Shown here: piece by piece, positions 17,639-26,225 of the stretch | How positions within the stretch are numbered: position 1 is the stretch's first letter | Layout of the letters: each line of letters starts with the position of its first letter | Assembly (NCBI RefSeq): GCF_037126435.1 | Contig: NZ_CP147020.1 | Span: 1,449,001-1,513,000 of the forward strand | Reading direction: 5' to 3' | Source: Bernardetia sp. ABR2-2B | GTDB taxonomy: Bacteria > Bacteroidota > Bacteroidia > Cytophagales > Bernardetiaceae | Length of the DNA stretch: 64,000 nucleotides | Made by a program: the position numbers and the translations under genes | The notes under the pieces: model-generated | Database searches by the model: none | What the model saw: the letters and a program-made list of their open reading frames with translations, nothing else | Told to the model about the DNA's origin: nothing

Positions 17639-17668
17639 TTGGATTCTAAATTTAAAACACTAATTTTG
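17639..17668 (+). promoter_or_regulatory. Consensus promoter of the 138-aa protein gene
   Basis: TTG at 17639-17641, a 19-base spacer, then TAATTTTG at 17661-17668: an exact match to TTG-N19-TAnnTTTG. It lies 35 bp before the ATG at 17704. Confidence 0.7.
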
Positions 17669-17703
17669 CAGTCCTATCAAAAATCGTATTCTATCTATAA
17701 TTG

Positions 17704-18120
17704 ATGTCAAAAACTACTCTTTCTACTCCTTCTCGCACTCTTTTCATGACTTGCTTTATGTTAGTCTTGGTTGTCTTCTCGACAACGATGCGTTTTGTTG
17801 GTGTAGATGTAAATGAAAGTAATTTTGTTCCTCTAGAAAATATAGAAATTGATTATTCTTTAGTCAATAAAATTGATAAAGATGTTGATAATCAACAAGA
17901 AAAAGAACCCCTAACACTCAAAACAGCAACTTCTTCTGATGCACTCTTGCAAGGAATAGTTACGACAGAGTTTTTTCAAAATATAATTCTTACTCCCAGT
18001 ATAGAATTTAGCTTTCTTTCTTTTTCTTCTCAAAAAACAAATAATGTTAGCTATTACTTTTCTAGTTCTAGCTTTTTCAAAACATTATTTAGGTGCTTTA
18101 TTTCCCCAAATGCTCCGTAG
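17704..18120 (+). CDS. Unknown small protein with N-terminal membrane anchor (138 aa)
   Basis: I do not recognise a family. The start at 17704 (ATG, MSKTTLSTPSRTLF) is preferred to the TTG one codon upstream. Residues about 10-30 (RTLFMTCFMLVLVVFSTTM) form one hydrophobic segment that could be an uncleaved signal anchor. The rest is polar with many Asp, Glu and Lys (VNKIDKDVDNQQEKEP) and then a Ser/Phe-rich C-terminus. A consensus promoter supports expression. A heptamer array begins immediately after its stop codon. Its position before secDF gives no clear clue to function. Confidence 0.5.
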   Translation: MSKTTLSTPSRTLFMTCFMLVLVVFSTTMRFVGVDVNESNFVPLENIEIDYSLVNKIDKDVDNQQEKEPLTLKTATSSDALLQGIVTTEFFQNIILTPSIEFSFLSFSSQKTNNVSYYFSSSSFFKTLFRCFISPNAP

Positions 18121-18121
18121 T

Positions 18122-18156
18122 CAGTTATCAGTAAACAGTTACCAGTAATCAGTTAA
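18122..18156. repeat. Heptamer array CAGTWAN x5
   Basis: Five consecutive 7-bp units of the form CAGTTAN or CAGTAAN run from 18122 to 18156, starting 2 bp after the stop of the 138-aa protein gene. Related arrays on the opposite strand occur at 28962 and 47871. Confidence 0.85.
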
Positions 18157-18287
18157 ATTCTTTTAAGTCTTCGACTTTATTATTAATTATATGGTATGAC
18201 TGTTTTCTTCCAATCGCAATTTCATTTCACACATTTATATATTTCAACATTGGATTTTATTTTACCTATTGTGAAGTTTTTTCTTCA

Positions 18288-18315
18288 TAATCCGTAATCC
18301 GTAATCCGTAATCCG
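18288..18315. repeat. Heptamer array TAATCCG x4 directly upstream of secDF
   Basis: Four perfect TAATCCG units occupy 18288-18315, ending 8 bp before the secDF ATG at 18324, where a ribosome-binding site would normally sit. A fifth degenerate unit (TAATTCT) follows. It resembles the TTCGTAA arrays before the genes at 31843, 34334 and 58566. Confidence 0.85.
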
Positions 18316-18323
18316 TAATTCTC

Positions 18324-21300
18324 ATGCAAAATAGAGGTTTTATTATATTCCTAGCTATTCTCTTTGCAGTATTGTGTTTGTTTTCATTATCATTCACACT
18401 ACAATCACGCAGCGTAGAAAGCGACGCAGTTACTTATGCAGCACAAAATGCACAAGGCGACTCAGAACTAGAAGCACAACTCAAGAAACAGTATTTAGAC
18501 TCTATGTGGTCACAGCCTGTTTATCCAGTTTTTGATTTTACCTATCAAGAAGTAAAAGAAAAAGAACTTAATCTTGGGCTTGACCTTCAAGGTGGTATGC
18601 ACGTAACACTTGAAGTATCTCCAATAGATATTTTGAAAGCACTTTCTAATGAAAGTCAGAATGAAAACTTTCAAGCTGCACTTGCAGAAGCAAACAAACA
18701 ACAGGCTTCTAGCCAAGACCGTTATGTAGAGCTTTTCTTTGATGCCTATAAAGAAAAAGCTGGTGAAGATAAATTAAAAGATGTCTTTGCTACTTCTGCA
18801 AATAGTGGAAAAATCAATTTCCGTTCTTCTGATAAAGAAGTAGAAGATTTTATTCGTACAGAGGTTGATGGTTCTGTTCAGAGAGCTTTCGAAATTATTC
18901 GTACTCGTGTTGATAAATTCGGTGTAACTCAACCAAACGTTCAGCTTATTGAAGGAACTAGCCGTATTCAAGTAGAATTACCAGGGGTAAATAACGCAGA
19001 ACGTGTTCGTGATTTATTACAAGGCGTTGCAAAACTAGAGTTTTGGGAGGTTTATCAGCCACAAGAATATCAAGATGTTCTTACTCAAATCAATAACTTT
19101 TGGGTAGAAAATCGTATGGAAAAAGTAGAAACTGCAAATACAGATGATTTGATGTCTCCTGACACTACACAAACTGAAGCACAAGATGATTTATTTGTAA
19201 ATACGGATACAGATTCTACAGATATTGCAGCAAATGATTCTTCTGCAACAGATGATTTATTGGCAGATACAACTCAAAACCAACAAGTTTCTCCTCTTTT
19301 TGAAAAACTTACTCCTCTTAGTCAGAACTATTTTACATTGACGTATGAAGCATTAGATACTTCTTCTATCAATAAAATATTGAATGACCCAATGGTAAAA
19401 AGTATCATTCCTAAAGACATGAAATTCTTTTGGGGTGTAAAACCAGATGCAGAAAATGAAGGGAAATCATTTTATACGCTTCACGTTATAAAAACAGCAG
19501 CAGGTGGAAAATCTCCAATGACAGGAGACGTAGTTACAGATGCTCGTCAAGACATCAATCCAAACGGACAAGTAGAAGTTTCTTTGGCTATGAATGGAGA
19601 AGGCGCACGTCTTTGGAAAGACCTTACAGGAAAAAATGTAGGTCGTCAGATTGCTATCGTTCTTGATGATTATGTATATTCAGCACCTAATGTAAATGAA
19701 GAAATTGGTGGTGGTCGTTCTTCTATTTCTGGTAACTTCACAGTAGAAGAAGCAAAAGATTTAGCAAATATCTTAAAGGCTGGTAAACTTCCTGCTCCTA
19801 CACGTATTGTAGAAGAAGCAGTAGTAGGTCCTTCTTTGGGTGAAGCAGCTCAAATGCAAGGTATTTTGTCTATCCTTGTTGGATTAGGCTTAGTAGTCTT
19901 GTTTATGATTATTTATTATGCAAAAGCTGGTATTGTAGCAAACGTAGCACTTATTGCGAATATCTTCTTTATTTTCGGACTTTTAGCACAGCTTGGTGCA
20001 GCTCTTACGCTTCCAGGGATTGCAGGTATCGTTCTTACAATTGGTATGTCAGTTGATGCAAACGTTCTGATTTTTGAAAGAATTAGAGAGGAACTAGCAC
20101 TAGGTAAAGGCTTGATGGCTGCTATTGAAGATGGTTTCCAACGAGCTTTGATTACTATTATTGATGCCAACGTAACTACGCTTATTACTTCGGTTGTACT
20201 TTACGTATTGGGCGCAGGTCCGATTAAAGGTTTTGCAGTTACTTTGATGATTGGTATTGTTTGTTCATTCTTTACTGCCGTTTATATCAGTCGTTTGATT
20301 ATCTATTGGATGAGTCGTAAAGGAGATGAGAGCAATATGTCTTTCTCTATGCCATTCACTAAAAATATGTTGGCTAACACCAATATCAATTTTCTAGGTA
20401 AACGTATGATTGGTTATATTGTCTCTGGTGTTGTACTTGTTGTTGGAGCTGCTGTTTTCTTTACAAATGGCTTGAATATGGGTGTTGATTTTACAGGTGG
20501 ACGTTCGTATGTAGTTGCATTTTCATCTGATGTAACTCCTTCACAAATTGAATCTAGCATTGAAGACAAACTTCAGACAAGTGTAGAAGTAAAAAGTTAT
20601 GATGGAAATGATAAAGTAAAAATCACGACAAGTTATCGTTCAGACGAAGAATCTACAGATGTAGATAAGCAGGTTCAGAGTGAAATTATGGCTAGTTTGG
20701 GAGAAAAATATGTAGCTCTCAATCCAGAAGTAGTAAGCACTTCGAAAGTAGGTGCAACTATCGCTGATGATATTGCAGACTCAGCTCGTACGGCTGTAAT
20801 TGTAGCTCTTATTTTGATGTTTGGTTATATTTCTGTTCGTTTTAGCAACTGGCGTTTTGGTGTTGGAGCTGTTGCAGCACTTACACATGATAGTTTGATT
20901 GTAATATCTCTTTTTTCAATTGCTTATCTTTTAGGATTTGCTGTTGAGATTGATCAAGTATTTATTGCTGCCATTCTTACCGTAATTGGTTATTCATTGA
21001 ATGATACTGTGGTTGTTTTTGACCGTATTCGTGAAGCTCTTCAAGAAAGAGAAGGAGATGAAGACTTACAAACGACAATCAATGGTGCTGTAAATAATAC
21101 ACTTAGCAGAACACTAATCACTTCGGTTACTACACTTCTAGTAGTCTTGATTTTGTTTATATTTGGTGGAGAGGCTCTTAAAGGATTCTCTTTTGCACTT
21201 CTTATCGGTGTTATTGTAGGTACTTATTCTTCGGTTTTTGTAGCAACTCCTTTAGTATTGGATTTATACTCTAAGAATGCTATCGAAAACGAACGTGAAA

Positions 21301-21455
21301 TGATAGCAAGAAAGAAAGAAAAATATGCTCAACAATATTCTGACCAGCAAGAAATGGCTGAATATAGGAAAGCAATGGAAGAGGAAGAAAATAATCCTCA
21401 AACGCAACAAGAAGCGCAACCTCTTCGCAGACCTAAAAAACCTAAGAAATACTAA
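18324..21455 (+). CDS. secDF: Protein translocase subunit SecDF (fused, 1043 aa)
   Basis: Inner-membrane proton-driven subunit that helps pull exported proteins through SecYEG. The SecD half has LNLGLDLQGGMHVTLEV near residue 80, an acidic Asp/Thr-rich linker around 265-320, the EAVVGPSLG motif and the membrane motif GMSVDANVLIFERIREELALG. The SecF half begins near 680 with LNFLGKR-like and GLNMGVDFTGGRSYVV motifs and has YSLNDTVVVFDRIREAL. The SecD-SecF fusion is usual in Bacteroidota. The C-terminus is a Lys/Gln-rich cytoplasmic tail. The gene seems monocistronic: a heptamer array abuts its start, another its stop, and a strong terminator follows at 21510. Confidence 0.97.
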   Translation: MQNRGFIIFLAILFAVLCLFSLSFTLQSRSVESDAVTYAAQNAQGDSELEAQLKKQYLDSMWSQPVYPVFDFTYQEVKEKELNLGLDLQGGMHVTLEVSPIDILKALSNESQNENFQAALAEANKQQASSQDRYVELFFDAYKEKAGEDKLKDVFATSANSGKINFRSSDKEVEDFIRTEVDGSVQRAFEIIRTRVDKFGVTQPNVQLIEGTSRIQVELPGVNNAERVRDLLQGVAKLEFWEVYQPQEYQDVLTQINNFWVENRMEKVETANTDDLMSPDTTQTEAQDDLFVNTDTDSTDIAANDSSATDDLLADTTQNQQVSPLFEKLTPLSQNYFTLTYEALDTSSINKILNDPMVKSIIPKDMKFFWGVKPDAENEGKSFYTLHVIKTAAGGKSPMTGDVVTDARQDINPNGQVEVSLAMNGEGARLWKDLTGKNVGRQIAIVLDDYVYSAPNVNEEIGGGRSSISGNFTVEEAKDLANILKAGKLPAPTRIVEEAVVGPSLGEAAQMQGILSILVGLGLVVLFMIIYYAKAGIVANVALIANIFFIFGLLAQLGAALTLPGIAGIVLTIGMSVDANVLIFERIREELALGKGLMAAIEDGFQRALITIIDANVTTLITSVVLYVLGAGPIKGFAVTLMIGIVCSFFTAVYISRLIIYWMSRKGDESNMSFSMPFTKNMLANTNINFLGKRMIGYIVSGVVLVVGAAVFFTNGLNMGVDFTGGRSYVVAFSSDVTPSQIESSIEDKLQTSVEVKSYDGNDKVKITTSYRSDEESTDVDKQVQSEIMASLGEKYVALNPEVVSTSKVGATIADDIADSARTAVIVALILMFGYISVRFSNWRFGVGAVAALTHDSLIVISLFSIAYLLGFAVEIDQVFIAAILTVIGYSLNDTVVVFDRIREALQEREGDEDLQTTINGAVNNTLSRTLITSVTTLLVVLILFIFGGEALKGFSFALLIGVIVGTYSSVFVATPLVLDLYSKNAIENEREMIARKKEKYAQQYSDQQEMAEYRKAMEEEENNPQTQQEAQPLRRPKKPKKY

Positions 21456-21458
21456 GTA

Positions 21459-21493
21459 GTGATTAGTTATTAATTATAAATGATTAATTAACT
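21459..21493. repeat. Degenerate heptamer array after secDF
   Basis: Five 7-bp units of the type GTGATTA/GTTATTA/ATGATTA run from 21459 to 21493, beginning 4 bp after the secDF stop. They are less conserved than the CAGTTAN arrays. Confidence 0.55.
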
Positions 21494-21509
21494 ACGTTTT
21501 CTTAGAAAT

Positions 21510-21551
21510 GAAAAATCCCTTCTGGCTTTATTGTTAGAAGGGATTTTTTTG
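21510..21551 (+). terminator. secDF terminator
   Basis: AAAAATCCCTTCT pairs with AGAAGGGATTTTT around a short loop, followed by T residues. It lies 55 bp after the secDF stop. Confidence 0.9.
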
Positions 21552-21584
21552 TTTAAATTATGGAAACTTACAAACAACTGTCAG

Positions 21585-22601
21585 ATGAAACAAAGATTAT
21601 TTTATAGCACTTTAATATTTACCTTTTTTATAGTATTTTTTTCTTTCAAAAATCAAGAGAGTAACTTTAGCAGAAAAAGTTTAAAATTGGATTCTATTTT
21701 TTGCTCTCCTTGTTTACAAATTAAGAAATGGAAAAAAGAATTAGAAAAAGATAGTTGTCTGAAAAGGTATTTACCTACTAAGAAGTTACAAAGTGCAGGT
21801 CGGACATATATAGATTCTTGTAAAAAAGAAGCACTTTTTCTACAAACTCTTTCAGATAAATACAATAACTACAGATACGTTTATCTTGTAGAATGTTCAA
21901 AATATAATTCACTACAAGAAAAAATAAATAATTTTCTATATTATGAGAATCGTCGCTGGTTTGCTAAAAAATGTCCAATTACTATTAAATATGGTAACAT
22001 AGACAATCAAAATATAATTTCTTCTGCATCTTATTTCAATTTTGAAGTAAAATATAATTTGTGTCAACTATTAGAAGAAGCTATTCAAGATATAAAAAGT
22101 GATAAATCATTGAAAAATTACTTACCAACACGAGAAGAAATAAGTAAACAATCTACTTTATTAGACGAATGTGAATACAAAATACTTTACTTTCGTGCAT
22201 TCAAGAAAAAATACAATGACTTGGCTTTGAATGATGTCGATACTTGGAATTCAGCGTATTTTGATAATTGTAAGGAGTGGGAGCAAGATTATATTTCCAA
22301 TATAATAAGTCGTGAAGAGGCTATGGTGTGTAGAAAAACAGCCCCTCTATTTATGGAGTATAATAAAACAGACAATAAATATAAGTTTTTAAAAAAAATT
22401 TATGAGAGTGATGCTGTTTCTCTTAGCTTTCATTTATCACAGTTAAAGTTGAAAAACTGTAATGACACTATGTATTTTGCCTATGCTATGCTTTCAAAAA
22501 TAGACAGTTTGTGGATAGATGCAGGAGGAATGGGAAGTATTTATGTCTTAGATAAGAAAGAGGATTTTTTTAGAAAACTCAAAAACAGCAAGATTGATTA
22601 A
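21585..22601 (+). CDS. Unknown secreted protein with an internal duplication (338 aa)
   Basis: No family recognised. The start at 21585 (MKQRLFYSTLIFTFFIVFFSF) gives a signal sequence; the in-frame start 54 bp upstream would lie inside the secDF terminator. The mature protein is rich in Lys, Tyr and Cys. Two segments are related: CLKRYLPTKKLQSAGRTYID at about residues 58-77 and SLKNYLPTREEISKQSTLLD at about 183-202, each followed by a D-[ES]-C-[KE] and KYN-type helix. Each half contains several Cys residues, suggesting disulfides in the periplasm. The duplicated helical unit may be a new repeat domain. No functional partner is adjacent. Confidence 0.6.
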   Translation: MKQRLFYSTLIFTFFIVFFSFKNQESNFSRKSLKLDSIFCSPCLQIKKWKKELEKDSCLKRYLPTKKLQSAGRTYIDSCKKEALFLQTLSDKYNNYRYVYLVECSKYNSLQEKINNFLYYENRRWFAKKCPITIKYGNIDNQNIISSASYFNFEVKYNLCQLLEEAIQDIKSDKSLKNYLPTREEISKQSTLLDECEYKILYFRAFKKKYNDLALNDVDTWNSAYFDNCKEWEQDYISNIISREEAMVCRKTAPLFMEYNKTDNKYKFLKKIYESDAVSLSFHLSQLKLKNCNDTMYFAYAMLSKIDSLWIDAGGMGSIYVLDKKEDFFRKLKNSKID

Positions 22602-22906
22602 ATTCTCCACTTACTTTAGAGATAGTATTGTCAGTACACCTCCAAAGTGTCAGAACAATTCAACTCCTCCATAACTGTACTGACACTTTAAAGTATCTGA
22701 CAGGTAATAAATAAAGATGCTAATTCCGAATTCACGTTTTTAATATATTTACAAAGAAATGAATTTCTATAAATTTATAGGCTCTACCTTTAAGAGTCCT
22801 TTCAAAAGGCTGTAAAGTTATAAAAACAAACTATTTTCAGAGTTATTTGGATTACTAAATAACTACTGACAAAGTTTTTATCCCCCCTAAAACTAGCTAA
22901 CTATAA
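22602..22906. other. 305-bp convergent gap with overlapping inverted repeats
   Basis: AAAGTGTCAG (22644-22653) is an exact inverted repeat of CTGACACTTT (22680-22689). GTCAGTAC (22630-22637) is an exact inverted repeat of GTACTGAC (22677-22684). The two right arms overlap, so the two hairpins exclude each other. The gap lies between convergent genes and probably ends both transcripts. From 22700 to 22906 I see nothing I can support apart from short AT-rich runs and a C6 tract. Confidence 0.55.
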
Positions 22907-23716
22907 TTATTCTTTAAGAACGTAACCTTCTAAGTTTTGATATTCAAATACTTCAACTTTAGTAGAATTTTTCTTTTTTGTAGTGATAATCAAATCATAA
23001 TACTTGTAATTATTTATTTGAGTGGCATCAAATTCTATATCCTTATCTATTTTTTTATCCTTATCTTCTTCCGAAAAATAAAGGTAATCGTAAAAAGTAT
23101 AAATGGTTTTTAGCTTTTCACACTTTGACAAATCATAAATAGTAGTCCAAGAATGATCTTCGCCCATGTGTGTAAATCCACTATAAAAGAAAAGAGCAAA
23201 TTTTTCTTTACCAATTTGTTTCAATGAAATTGGATGCAGCCAACCATTAACTCCATGCATTCCATAAAACTTATCAAAATTATTTGTCTGCCATTTTTTT
23301 AGTTTCTCATCGTATTCGAAAGTAGCTACTGAAACATAAGCACCATAAAAATGAAAATTAATTACTCTATTATTTTCGTATACATAAGTTGCAAAAATAA
23401 TAACTGCTTTTTTTGTATTTCCTTCTTGATAAAAAAATATAGAATCTAATTGTGTGTAAGCAAAATCATCATCAGAAGTTACAGGTTGCTTGTTTTCATA
23501 AAAATTAGGTTTCCATTTTACTTCATTCTCTTGATGTTTTGTGGTAATTTCTATTCCATCAAAAAGAAGCATCAAGATTTCGTTTTCTTGATTTAAAAGT
23601 TGTTCTTTTGCCGTTGTCGGTATCCCTACCGACGACACAAAACTAGAATCAAAATTTTGAGCAAAAGCAGAGAAAGAGAATAAGAAAAACAAGAATGTTA
23701 GAGCATATTTTTTCAT
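22907..23716 (-). CDS. Unknown secreted protein (269 aa)
   Basis: Not assignable to a known family. The start at 23716 opens a clear signal peptide (MKKYALTFLFFLFSFSAFAQ); the frame extends 36 bp further upstream into the preceding gene, which is unlikely to be used. The mature part is a beta-rich protein with many aromatic residues (FYENKQPVTSDDDFAYTQLD, WLHPISLKQIGKEKFALFFY, MGEDHSWTTIYDLSK). The sequence from residue 27 to 36 (VSSVGIPTTAK) is encoded by a copy of the short GGGA-loop hairpin repeat, so the start of the mature protein was probably extended by a repeat insertion in frame. It follows the DUF3050 gene by 22 bp and is likely cotranscribed. Confidence 0.65.
   Translation of the reverse strand: MKKYALTFLFFLFSFSAFAQNFDSSFVSSVGIPTTAKEQLLNQENEILMLLFDGIEITTKHQENEVKWKPNFYENKQPVTSDDDFAYTQLDSIFFYQEGNTKKAVIIFATYVYENNRVINFHFYGAYVSVATFEYDEKLKKWQTNNFDKFYGMHGVNGWLHPISLKQIGKEKFALFFYSGFTHMGEDHSWTTIYDLSKCEKLKTIYTFYDYLYFSEEDKDKKIDKDIEFDATQINNYKYYDLIITTKKKNSTKVEVFEYQNLEGYVLKE
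23608..23638 (-). repeat. Short GGGA-loop hairpin inside a coding region
   Basis: On the minus strand the 7-bp stem GTCGGTA/TACCGAC encloses loop GGGA and is followed by AACGGCAA. Compared with the copy at 59909 (stem GTTGGTG/CACCAAC), two stem positions changed on both arms while pairing, loop and tail were kept. It lies in frame just after the signal peptide of the 269-aa secreted protein. Confidence 0.8.
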
Positions 23717-23738
23717 AAGGAACTTAACTAATAATTTA

Positions 23739-24575
23739 TCACTTATCACCATTTATAATTTCATTAAGTATTCCGTCCCACAAATCAATTCTTTTTTGTA
23801 AGGCAATCTTACTGATAGCTATGGCTTCATTCCATTTTGTATCGCTGTCTCCACAAAGTTCTTTTATCATCTGAATTGACATGTGCGAATGCTCATCTCC
23901 ATCAATTTCTATATGACGGTCAAAATAATAGACTAATTTCTTTATACTTTCTTCATTTTCAACAGAATTTGCTTTCATATCTCTCAAAATAGAAGTAAAC
24001 ATATCAGGAATTAAATCTTCTCTTCCAAACGTAAAGACAGAAGCTATCTTGTGAGCTTTTTTTGTTTCAATAACATCAAATGAAAAAGAAACAAATTCTT
24101 TGATAGAATCAGCAATAGTAATTTGAGAAAGAGCTGTTCTGACACTTTTCCACTCCCTCAATAATTTTATTAGATACGTGATTTTGGAAGTATCAGCACC
24201 ACAATTATTCATTGCTTCTATATAAAGTTCAAAATGACTTTTTGCATTTCCATCTTCATCTTGGTCAGTTTCTTCTGCCAATACAATTTCATTGATTAAA
24301 CGACGTGTAAGTGGATTTCCCTTCGGAATCCAAGGCACTGCCACACAGGTAAGTTCGTTTTGAAGAGATTTGAGAAGTGACATAAAATCCCAAACAGCAA
24401 AAACATGATGCTCTAAGAAAATCTTTAGGTCTTTTACTGAATCTATCTTTTTATATACTTGATGGGTTAGAAGTTGTTGGCGCAAAGGCTCTATTTCTGC
24501 TCTCAATTTTTGGATATACACTTCCTGTTTTTTTCCTAATTCTTTAACCTCAATATCTGTTTTTGGAGTTGTCAT
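23739..24575 (-). CDS. DUF3050 family protein, heme-oxygenase-like fold (278 aa)
   Basis: Cytoplasmic protein of the DUF3050 family, related to the heme-oxygenase-like all-helical fold. Diagnostic segments are LRQQLLTHQVYKKIDSVKDL, FLEHHVFAVWDFMSLLKSLQ and CVAVPWIPKGNP, then EIVLAEETDQDEDG. Near the C-terminus come FTFGREDLIPDMF and HIEIDGDEHSHMS. His and Glu residues in LEHH, EETD and DRHIEIDGDEHS could bind two metals, as in related diiron enzymes. The reaction is unknown to me. The next gene, encoding a secreted protein, starts 22 bp after its stop. A decayed half-copy of the short hairpin repeat (TGTCGGCAATGGTAAAA) lies just upstream of the start, at 24585-24601. Confidence 0.85.
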   Translation of the reverse strand: MTTPKTDIEVKELGKKQEVYIQKLRAEIEPLRQQLLTHQVYKKIDSVKDLKIFLEHHVFAVWDFMSLLKSLQNELTCVAVPWIPKGNPLTRRLINEIVLAEETDQDEDGNAKSHFELYIEAMNNCGADTSKITYLIKLLREWKSVRTALSQITIADSIKEFVSFSFDVIETKKAHKIASVFTFGREDLIPDMFTSILRDMKANSVENEESIKKLVYYFDRHIEIDGDEHSHMSIQMIKELCGDSDTKWNEAIAISKIALQKRIDLWDGILNEIINGDK

Positions 24576-24764
24576 TATATTTCTATGTCGGCAATGGTAA
24601 AAATGTATTCGTTTTTTTTATAAAACTATTTTATGATAGGATTTTGTTTGAGTTTTTGTAGAAAGCAAAGATAAATTAAAAATTTGAATTTTGTTTTTTG
24701 GAAAGATGTTTGAAACTTTCTTTCTTTATATATTCGTTTTTCTATTTAGTCTAAAGCATAAATT

Positions 24765-26177
24765 ATGAAACTATACCTACGCTCTGTATTTGTTCTTATT
24801 TTTTTAAGCGTTCTTTCTCTTCCTTTTTTATCAACTTCTTCTTTTGCTCAAAAGAAACAAATACCTCAAACTACTCGCCTTTTGTTCGTTCTTGATGCTA
24901 GTGGTAGTATGAATTCGGCTTGGGAGGGCGATACAAGAATTAATATTGCTCGTCAGATTTTGTCAGACATGATAGACTCAATTGCTAATGTTCCTTATGT
25001 AGAAGTGGCTGTTCGTGTCTATGGTCATCAATTCAATTTTAAACAAAAAAACTGTCAAGACTCTAAACTAGAAGTAGCTTTCGGCTCAAGAAACAATAGT
25101 CAGATTCGCACTATGCTTGACGGCTTACAACCAAAAGGAACAACGCCAATTGCTTATTCTTTAGAACAAGCTACAAAAGATTTTCCAAACGATGGAAAAG
25201 ACACAAGAAATGTAATCGTGATGATAACCGACGGAATAGAAGCCTGTGATGGCGACCCTTGTGCTATTTCAAGAGGTTTGCAAGAAAAAGGAGTATTCTT
25301 GAAGCCTTTTATTGTAGGAATGGGAATCGAACCCAAATATGCGAAAGGTTTTGATTGTATGGGACGTTTTTTTAATGCCAAAACATCAAGACAGTTCAAA
25401 GGATTTTTGCAAGAAGTAGTCAAACAAACACTAGGCAAAACTACTGTTACTGTTGAACTTTTAGATGAGAAAAAGCAACCAAAAGAAGCAAATGTTCATA
25501 TGTCTTTTATAGACCAAGTTACTCAAAAATCTCGTTATAATATTGTTCACTTTAGAGATAAAGGAGGCAAAACAGACGAGCTAGATATTGATGCCATTCC
25601 TACTTATGATTTGATTGTTTATACTACGCCACCAATTATTCAAAAAAATGTAGAAATTATTGGAGGCAGACACAACGTAATCAAGGTAATGACTCCTCAA
25701 GGCAAACTCAATATTTCTCAAAAAGGCTCACTTGATTACTCTACAGGACATAGTGCAATTGTTCAACAACGAGGTAAAAGTGATATTTTAGTAAATCAAC
25801 AAGTCAATGAACCTCACAATTATTTGATTGGAACATACAGAGTAGAGGTTTTGACACGCCCAACTACTGTTTTTGAGAATGTCAAAATCACTCAAGGCAG
25901 AACTACAAACTTGCAGGTAGCAACACCAGGGGTAGTTACGATTCTGAATAAGCTCTCAGGTTATAGTAGCGTTTATGTTGTCAAACCAGACGGAAGCGAA
26001 GAATGGGTAATGAACCTACCAGAAAAAGGAATCCCACGTACAAATTTTGCCCTTCAACCAGGGCGTTATCGTTTTGTTTTTCGCTCTTCAGAAGCCAATG
26101 ATAGTTCGTATTCTAAAAGTACATTTTTCAATCTTAGTGAAGGAGGTGCATTTACATTAGATATTTTAAGATTATAA
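24765..26177 (+). CDS. Secreted VWA-domain protein (470 aa)
   Basis: A signal peptide (residues 1-29, ending SSFAQ) leads into a von Willebrand factor A domain at about 36-215. The MIDAS metal site is clear: LFVLDASGSMNSAW gives Asp44-x-Ser46-x-Ser48, with GLQPKGTTPIAYSL supplying the conserved Thr and IVMITDGIEACDGD the Asp. The remaining 250 residues are beta-rich domains resembling carboxypeptidase-regulatory or Ig folds (VELLDEKKQPKEANVHMSF, IIGGRHNVIKVMTPQGKLNI). Such proteins bind partners or surface structures in the periplasm or outside. It is monocistronic, ended by the terminator at 26189. No MoxR ATPase or other VWA partner is adjacent. Confidence 0.85.
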   Translation: MKLYLRSVFVLIFLSVLSLPFLSTSSFAQKKQIPQTTRLLFVLDASGSMNSAWEGDTRINIARQILSDMIDSIANVPYVEVAVRVYGHQFNFKQKNCQDSKLEVAFGSRNNSQIRTMLDGLQPKGTTPIAYSLEQATKDFPNDGKDTRNVIVMITDGIEACDGDPCAISRGLQEKGVFLKPFIVGMGIEPKYAKGFDCMGRFFNAKTSRQFKGFLQEVVKQTLGKTTVTVELLDEKKQPKEANVHMSFIDQVTQKSRYNIVHFRDKGGKTDELDIDAIPTYDLIVYTTPPIIQKNVEIIGGRHNVIKVMTPQGKLNISQKGSLDYSTGHSAIVQQRGKSDILVNQQVNEPHNYLIGTYRVEVLTRPTTVFENVKITQGRTTNLQVATPGVVTILNKLSGYSSVYVVKPDGSEEWVMNLPEKGIPRTNFALQPGRYRFVFRSSEANDSSYSKSTFFNLSEGGAFTLDILRL

Positions 26178-26188
26178 AAACCTATTTT

Positions 26189-26220
26189 CCCACGATTAAA
26201 ATCGTGGGTTTCATTTTTTT
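26189..26220 (+). terminator. Terminator with perfect 20-bp palindrome
   Basis: CCCACGATTAAAATCGTGGG at 26189-26208 followed by TTTCATTTTTTT. It belongs to a hairpin type also present at 32867 and 32943, where stem bases differ but pairing is kept. Confidence 0.85.
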
Positions 26221-26225
26221 AATTA

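Noticed and set aside
18122-18315. Short tandem repeats that might be read as a CRISPR array
   Set aside because: Units are only 7 bp with no spacers, and there are no cas genes in the window.
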